Origin: Solibacillus sp. FSL R5-0449
GTDB lineage: Bacteria; Bacillota; Bacilli; Bacillales_A; Planococcaceae
NCBI RefSeq assembly: GCF_037975215.1
Contig: NZ_CP150239.1
Span: 1,278,001-1,342,000 of the forward strand
Direction of reading: 5' to 3'
DNA: 64,000 nucleotides
In this document: piece after piece, positions 59,895 through 64,000 of the stretch
Layout: every line of letters begins with the position of its first letter
Numbering within the stretch: the first letter of the stretch is position 1
Notes under the pieces: model-generated
The model's database searches: none
What the model was told of the DNA's origin: nothing
Seen by the model: the letters and a program-made list of their open reading frames with translations, nothing else
Translations under genes and position numbers: made by a program

Positions 59895-60581
59895 TTATTC
59901 AGCAAGCATAATCTTTTCTAATTGTAATGGTTCAATATATGTATCGCCTTGATATGCACGCATATTACCGCCTGAAATTTCATCAATAAGTAAAATTTCA
60001 CCTGTTTTTGCATCGCGGCCAAATTCCAACTTTATATCATAAAGTGTTAATCCTTTTTTCTCTAACTCTGCTGCAACAAACTTTGAAATTTCGATTGTAC
60101 GTTGTTTCAAAATTGCATACTCTTCATGAGTCAAAATATCAAGCATTGCAAGTGCATCTTCAGAAATAGGAGGATCCAGGCGTTCATCGTCCTTAATCGT
60201 CACTTCCACAAACGAATCCAAATCCTGACCTTCTGTTGCATAAGCGCCATAGCGACGTAAAAATGAACCGACTGCTTTAAATCGGCAAATTACTTCCAAA
60301 CCTTTACCAAAAACTGTTGCCGGTTTAACCGTCATTGTCGCTTCATCAAAATTTGCCTCAACATAATGTGTCGGTACATTTAATTCATTTAATTTAGAGT
60401 AAAAGAAAGAAGTTAGTTTCAAACCTGCAAGGCCAGCCCCATCAATTGTTAAGCCGACTGTGTTTGCACCCGGATCAAAAACCCCGTTTTCACCTGTTAC
60501 GTCATCTTTGAATTTCAGTAAATATAATTCGTTTTCAAGCTTGAATACATCCTTTGTTTTACCTGTATAAATTAATTCCAC
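59895..60581 (-). CDS. purC: SAICAR synthetase PurC, outside a pur operon
   Basis: 228 residues from GTG 60581, seven bases after GGAGGT; ATG 60614 would lie before the ribosome site. PurC joins aspartate to CAIR in purine synthesis. Signatures: YTGKTKDVF (nucleotide loop), LKFKDDVTG, RFKAVGSFLRRYG, LYDIKLEFGRD and LIDEISGGNMR. Length is slightly short but complete. No other purine gene is adjacent, whereas Bacillus purC sits inside the large pur operon, so this may be an extra or relocated copy. A PurR-like pair of sites lies upstream. Confidence 0.92.
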   Translation of the reverse strand: MELIYTGKTKDVFKLENELYLLKFKDDVTGENGVFDPGANTVGLTIDGAGLAGLKLTSFFYSKLNELNVPTHYVEANFDEATMTVKPATVFGKGLEVICRFKAVGSFLRRYGAYATEGQDLDSFVEVTIKDDERLDPPISEDALAMLDILTHEEYAILKQRTIEISKFVAAELEKKGLTLYDIKLEFGRDAKTGEILLIDEISGGNMRAYQGDTYIEPLQLEKIMLAE

Positions 60582-60612
60582 GTGAGATACCTCCAATAGT
60601 AATTTCAAATTC

Positions 60613-60656
60613 ATTATAACACGAATGATTTTATATTAATAACATAAAAATGTTCG
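60613..60656 (-). promoter_or_regulatory. Extended -10 and PurR-box-like pair upstream of purC
   Basis: On the minus strand TATAAT (60618-60613) is preceded by TGT, an extended -10. Upstream, CGAA (60622-60625) and AATGTTCG (ending 60656) form inverted CGAA-type half-sites with 27 bases between the cores. Bacillus PurR boxes are inverted CGAAYATT sequences at a similar spacing. The right arm fits well; the left is degenerate. Confidence 0.4.
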
Positions 60657-60756
60657 TATTCTGAAGAAAGACGTCTAACCTTAAGGGGATTGTGCCCTTT
60701 GTTTACAATGTAATGGTAACATTTGTTATAATAATTTTAGACAAGGAGTGATTTAG

Positions 60757-61179
60757 ATGCTAAAAACGTATAAAAATATTGTTGTGGCAATAGACTTTTC
60801 GGAAAAAGCAAAAGTAGCTTTTGAGCGTGGCATGAACGTTGCGCGATTGACGGATGCGACATTGAATCTAGTGAGTGTAATTGATACACATTCATTCGGC
60901 TCAGTGGAAGCATATGATTTAAAGTATGCAAAGGCCCTCAAGGAAAAAACTCTTGATCAGTTAAAGGAATACAAGGTTATAGCGGAACAGGCCGGCGTTA
61001 AGCATGTACAAGTATACGTTGAAGAAGGATCGCCGAAAGCGGTATTGACGAGCTTGACAGATGCCGATTTAATCATTATCGGAGCAACCGGTTTAAACCG
61101 TGCAGAACGCTTCTTACTCGGCTCTGTATCGGAGAATGTAGTTCGCAGTGCCAATTGTGATGTTCTCGTAGTACGTTAA
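60757..61179 (+). CDS. Universal stress protein (UspA family)
   Basis: 140 residues, single Usp domain. IVVAIDFSEKAKVAF at the N-terminus holds the conserved aspartate, and the ATP-binding signature G-x2-G-x9-GS appears as GATGLNRAERFLLGSVSENVV (spread over about 115-135). The presence of the full motif predicts ATP binding. A TATAAT with TGT extension lies about 30 bases upstream, and ACAAGGAGTG is the ribosome site. Divergent from purC. Confidence 0.93.
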   Translation: MLKTYKNIVVAIDFSEKAKVAFERGMNVARLTDATLNLVSVIDTHSFGSVEAYDLKYAKALKEKTLDQLKEYKVIAEQAGVKHVQVYVEEGSPKAVLTSLTDADLIIIGATGLNRAERFLLGSVSENVVRSANCDVLVVR

Positions 61180-61185
61180 AAAAAT

Positions 61186-61226
61186 AAACCCGCAATACTC
61201 CTTGTTCAAAGGGGATTGCGGGTTTT
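61186..61226. terminator. Bidirectional terminator between usp and gdhA
   Basis: AAACCCGCAAT (61186-61196) pairs with ATTGCGGGTTT (61215-61225); T-rich on both sides. Confidence 0.9.
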
Positions 61227-61231
61227 GTTAA

Positions 61232-62599
61232 TTAATATACGCCTTCTACAAGCATACCGTTTGCTACTTTAATGAAGCCGGCAATGTTTGAGCCGACAAC
61301 TAAATTGCCTTCATAGCCATATTTTTTCGCCGCATCCGAACTTTCTTTGAAAATTGATTTCATAATACCGTGAAGTTTTTCATCAACTTCCTGGAAAGAC
61401 CAGTAGTTACGGCCGGAATTTTGAGCCATTTCAAGTGCAGATACAGCAACACCGCCTGCATTTGCTGCTTTACCAGGGCCGAATAAAACATCGCTTGCTA
61501 AAAACTCATTGATTGCATCTAAATTCGATGGCATATTTGCACCTTCTGCAACGACTTTCACGCCATTTGCAATTAAAGTACGGGCCTGTTCACCGTTAAT
61601 TTCATTTTGAGTTGCACATGGAAGAGCGATATCACATGGAATTGTCCAGATGCCGTCACAGCCTTCTGTATAAATAGCATTTGGACGATAATTTACATAT
61701 TCTTTAATACGCTTCCCTTCAACTTCTTTTAACTGTTTTACAATTTTTAAGTTAATGCCTTCCGGGTCGTAAATGTAGCCTGCAGAGTCGGAGCAGGCAA
61801 CAACTTTTGCTCCAAAGTGCTGAGCTTTTTCAATTGCATAAATCGCAACATTACCAGAACCTGAAACGACAACCGTTTTTTCGTTAATTGAAAGTTTTGC
61901 GTCACGTAGCATCTCTTCGACAAAGTATACTAAACCGTATCCTGTTGCTTCTGTACGTGCCAATGAACCGCCATAGCCAGGTTTTTTACCAGTTAAAACA
62001 CCTGCTTCATATGCACCGCGGATGCGCTTGTATTGGCCCCATAAATAGCCGACTTCGCGTGAACCTACACCAATATCTCCGGCCGGAACATCGACATCCG
62101 GACCAACATAACGGTATAATTCTGTCATGAATGCTTGGCAGAAGCGCATAATCTCTGCATTTGATTTACCTTTTGGATTAAAGTCGGAACCGCCTTTACC
62201 GCCGCCGATCGGTTGACCAGTTAAAGCATTTTTGAAAATTTGTTCAAAGGCTAAAAATTTCATAATCGATTCGTTTACAGTAGGATGGAAGCGTAAACCA
62301 CCTTTATATGGCCCGATAACGTTATTATATTGAACACGGTACCCGCGGTTTACTTGTACTTGGTTTTGATCATCTTGCCAAGCTACACGGAAAGAAATAA
62401 TTCTGTCCGGCTCAACGATACGTTCTAAAATATTATGTTGAATGTATTCAGGATGTTGTTCGAATACAGGTACTAAAGAAAGGAAAATTTCTTCTGCTGC
62501 TTGCAGGAATTCCAATTGATTTGAGTTTTTTGCTTTTAATTTTTCAAACACACCATCAACATATTGCTGTGCGTTACTCGTTGTTGTCATTGTCGTCAT
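61232..62599 (-). CDS. gdhA: NADP-type glutamate dehydrogenase
   Basis: 455 residues, the length of hexameric NADP-specific enzymes (NAD-type RocG/GudB are about 425). Catalytic-region motifs: GPYKGGLRFHP, GGGKGGSDFNPKGKS (catalytic lysine), PAGDIGVGSREVGYL, and the nucleotide loop VSGSGNVAIYA. It aminates 2-oxoglutarate for ammonia assimilation. GGGGGTATTAAC precedes the ATG. A cre-like site lies about 110 bases upstream. Cofactor choice is inferred from subfamily form. Confidence 0.93.
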   Translation of the reverse strand: MTTMTTTSNAQQYVDGVFEKLKAKNSNQLEFLQAAEEIFLSLVPVFEQHPEYIQHNILERIVEPDRIISFRVAWQDDQNQVQVNRGYRVQYNNVIGPYKGGLRFHPTVNESIMKFLAFEQIFKNALTGQPIGGGKGGSDFNPKGKSNAEIMRFCQAFMTELYRYVGPDVDVPAGDIGVGSREVGYLWGQYKRIRGAYEAGVLTGKKPGYGGSLARTEATGYGLVYFVEEMLRDAKLSINEKTVVVSGSGNVAIYAIEKAQHFGAKVVACSDSAGYIYDPEGINLKIVKQLKEVEGKRIKEYVNYRPNAIYTEGCDGIWTIPCDIALPCATQNEINGEQARTLIANGVKVVAEGANMPSNLDAINEFLASDVLFGPGKAANAGGVAVSALEMAQNSGRNYWSFQEVDEKLHGIMKSIFKESSDAAKKYGYEGNLVVGSNIAGFIKVANGMLVEGVY

Positions 62600-62701
62600 G
62601 TTAATACCCCCAAATGGATTAATAAGTATACATTAGTATGAATTATCAAACAATTCAATTATATTTTATGTAACATCACTATGTAAAATCGGTGTTAAAA
62701 A

Positions 62702-62719
62702 AGAGAAAACGTTTTCATA
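62702..62719. promoter_or_regulatory. cre-like CcpA site upstream of gdhA and the DUF188 gene
   Basis: AGAGAAAACGTTTTCATA matches the Bacillus cre consensus WWTGNAARCGNWWWCAWW at 16 of 18 positions and contains the perfect palindrome GAAAACGTTTTC. It lies in the divergent gap, about 103 bases before gdhA. Confidence 0.5.
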
Positions 62720-62770
62720 TATTATATTGATATATTAATTTGGAGTTGCTTTTGGAAAGGATGATGAACT

Positions 62771-63229
62771 ATTTTACAACTATTAATTGATGCAGATGCA
62801 TGCCCAGTTGTTGATTTAGCGCTGTTTATTTCATCTCGATATGAGATAAGACCAATCTTATTCTGCGATACATCACATCGTATCGAACGAGATGGTGCAA
62901 AAACAATTATTGTCGACAAGGGACCAGATTCGGTCGATTTTAAGCTTCTAAGTGTATTAAACCGAGGAGATATTGTTATAACAGGTGATTATGGCCTTGC
63001 TGCGATGTGTATAGCAAAAGGTGGAATTGTAGTCAATCACAATGGGAAAGAACTGACGTCTGACAATATAGATCAGCTGTTGGCTTTTCGATTTGAAAGT
63101 GCGAAAATAAGACGTGCAGGGGGACGTACAAAAGGCCCCAAAAAACGCACGGAAGAAAATAATTTGGCTTTTGAAACAAAATTTCGACAAATTTGTGAAC
63201 GTGCGATTTTTGAGAAGGAGGAATCATAA
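62771..63229 (+). CDS. YaiI/YqxD family protein (DUF188) with non-canonical start or frameshift
   Basis: 152 residues if counted from ATT 62771. The family signature IDADACPVVD stands at residues 7-16, followed by FCDTSHRI, VDKGPDSVD, VITGDYGLA and GGRTKGPKKRT, all normal for DUF188 (a PIN/NYN-like fold of unknown role). In this frame two TGA codons (62762-62767) lie directly upstream, and no ATG, GTG or TTG occurs before the signature. Either ATT starts translation, with GGAAAGG ten bases upstream, or ATG 62761 in another frame joins by a one-base shift. Ends one base before dsdA. Confidence 0.82.
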   Translation: MLQLLIDADACPVVDLALFISSRYEIRPILFCDTSHRIERDGAKTIIVDKGPDSVDFKLLSVLNRGDIVITGDYGLAAMCIAKGGIVVNHNGKELTSDNIDQLLAFRFESAKIRRAGGRTKGPKKRTEENNLAFETKFRQICERAIFEKEES

Positions 63230-64000
63230 ATGAATCAGCAAATCTTGAATTTAGATGCATTAAAAGAGCGCTTTCCGTTAATTGAAAAGCTGCAATCCGA
63301 ACAATATGTGTTTTGGGAAAATGAAAATGTAGCAAAGGAAAGGCAAGTATCAGAACTCGTAACACCTGAAATGATTCAAGACGCCGAAAGCAGATTGAAG
63401 CGTTTTTCTTCTTATATAAAGGTCGCATTTCCGATTACGAAATTTTCAGACGGCATTATTGAATCGGAACTAAGAGAAATTGCCGCGATGAAAAAACTTA
63501 TCGAAGGACGACGCGGTTTTAACATTCCCGGAAAGTTAATGCTTAAATGTGATCATGCATTACCGATTGCCGGTTCGATTAAAGCGCGAGGCGGTATATA
63601 TGAAGTGTTGAGCCATGCCGAAAAGCTGGCAATTAATGCAGGTATGATAACAGAGCAGGATGATTACGCTAAATTCCATAGTGAAGAATTCCGGAAATTT
63701 TTCAGCCAATATAAAATTGCGGTCGGGTCAACCGGCAATTTGGGGCTAAGTATCGGTATTATTAGCGCACAGCTTGGTTTTCAGGTAACTGTCCATATGT
63801 CAATCGAAGCAAAAGAGTGGAAAAAGAAACTGCTGCGTGAAAAAGGGGTGGAAGTTATCGAATACGAATCCGATTATACTTCTGCCGTGGAACACGGGCG
63901 CCAAGTAGCGGAACAAGATCCTGCTTGCCACTTTGTTGATGACGAAAATTCAATCGATCTGTTTTTAGGGTATGCGGTAGCGGGTTCACGCCTGAAAGAT
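63230..64000 (+). CDS. dsdA: D-serine dehydratase DsdA, 5' part
   Basis: The first 257 residues; the gene runs off the window. PLP-dependent fold type II. The PLP lysine is in [13 protein letters not shown] (about 118-130), and the phosphate-binding glycine loop [12 protein letters not shown] (about 165-176) follows. DsdA converts D-serine to pyruvate and ammonia. The start codon follows the DUF188 stop with no gap and AAGGAGG nine bases upstream, so the two genes are one transcript. Confidence 0.93.
   Translation, partial: MNQQILNLDALKERFPLIEKLQSEQYVFWENENVAKERQVSELVTPEMIQDAESRLKRFSSYIKVAFPITKFSDGIIESELREIAAMKKLIEGRRGFNIPGKLMLKCDHALPIAGSIKARGGIYEVLSHAEKLAINAGMITEQDDYAKFHSEEFRKFFSQYKIAVGSTGNLGLSIGIISAQLGFQVTVHMSIEAKEWKKKLLREKGVEVIEYESDYTSAVEHGRQVAEQDPACHFVDDENSIDLFLGYAVAGSRLKD

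Noticed and set aside
1-64000. Prophage, integrative element or defence island
   Set aside because: No integrase, transposase, phage structural, restriction or toxin-antitoxin gene was recognised; composition and gene order are those of a chromosomal backbone.

Overview
The window reads as chromosomal DNA of a low-GC, endospore-forming Firmicute of the Planococcaceae, most like Solibacillus or Lysinibacillus. The basis is gene order and protein character (inference, no search run). A Bacillus-type backbone is intact: cca-birA-panBCD, then dinG-tseB-aspB-asnS-dnaD-nth-ypoC facing recU-ponA, then yppE-mrfA-mrfB-gpsB-rnpB-rlmL-ypvA. Shine-Dalgarno sites are strong, TTG and GTG starts are frequent, and intrinsic terminators are clean. 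No prophage, insertion sequence, CRISPR array, tRNA or rRNA gene was seen.

Layout. 1-4.3 kb: tail of cca, biotin ligase/repressor, pantothenate operon, and a secreted LysM-3D wall protein behind WalR-like boxes. 4.4-8 kb: stand-alone dihydrolipoyl dehydrogenase, a small unknown gene, a CPA2 cation/proton antiporter with a structured leader, a candidate structured RNA and the first 21-bp-phased repeat array. 8-16 kb: dinG to ypoC. 16-19.4 kb: ponA and recU on the minus strand. 19.6-29.9 kb: MrfA/MrfB repair pair, gpsB, RNase P RNA, a PAS-GGDEF-EAL protein, rlmL and a second DinG-family helicase. 29.9-36 kb: second array, cheX, a Fur-controlled 26-residue peptide, an S66 peptidase, glutaminase, and an Lsa-type ABC-F protein with an attenuator leader. 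36-43.4 kb: thiosulfate uptake/TusA pair, third array, SpoVD-like PBP, Zur-controlled ZinT lipoprotein, DUF2332, LysR and DUF2691 proteins. 43.7-54 kb: double dynamin DynA, sulfurtransferase, metallo-hydrolase, Pit phosphate system, fourth array, HtrA-like protease, malic enzyme. 54-64 kb: PepF, patatin, second CPA2 antiporter, NhaC, purC, universal stress protein, glutamate dehydrogenase, a DUF188 gene lacking a normal start codon, and the first part of dsdA.

Themes. DNA repair and recombination are dense (DinG, YpvA, MrfA/B, RecU, Nth). Wall growth is represented by PBP1A, GpsB, TseB, a SpoVD-like PBP and a LysM-3D protein. Ion homeostasis is represented by two paralogous CPA2 antiporters and NhaC. 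Metal control is visible as near-perfect Fur and Zur operators.

The most unusual signals are non-coding. First, a dispersed intergenic element built of about nine TATTNGAA cores spaced 21 bp apart (two DNA helical turns), with the same 19-bp step between units 6 and 7 in all four arrays. Each array lies just 3' of a gene and in that gene's orientation. Second, both CPA2 antiporters carry the same terminator hairpin with an invariant internal loop and compensatory stem changes, which suggests a riboswitch or protein-sensed RNA. Third, the Lsa-type gene has a uORF-terminator-antiterminator leader enclosed by a 15-bp long-range stem.
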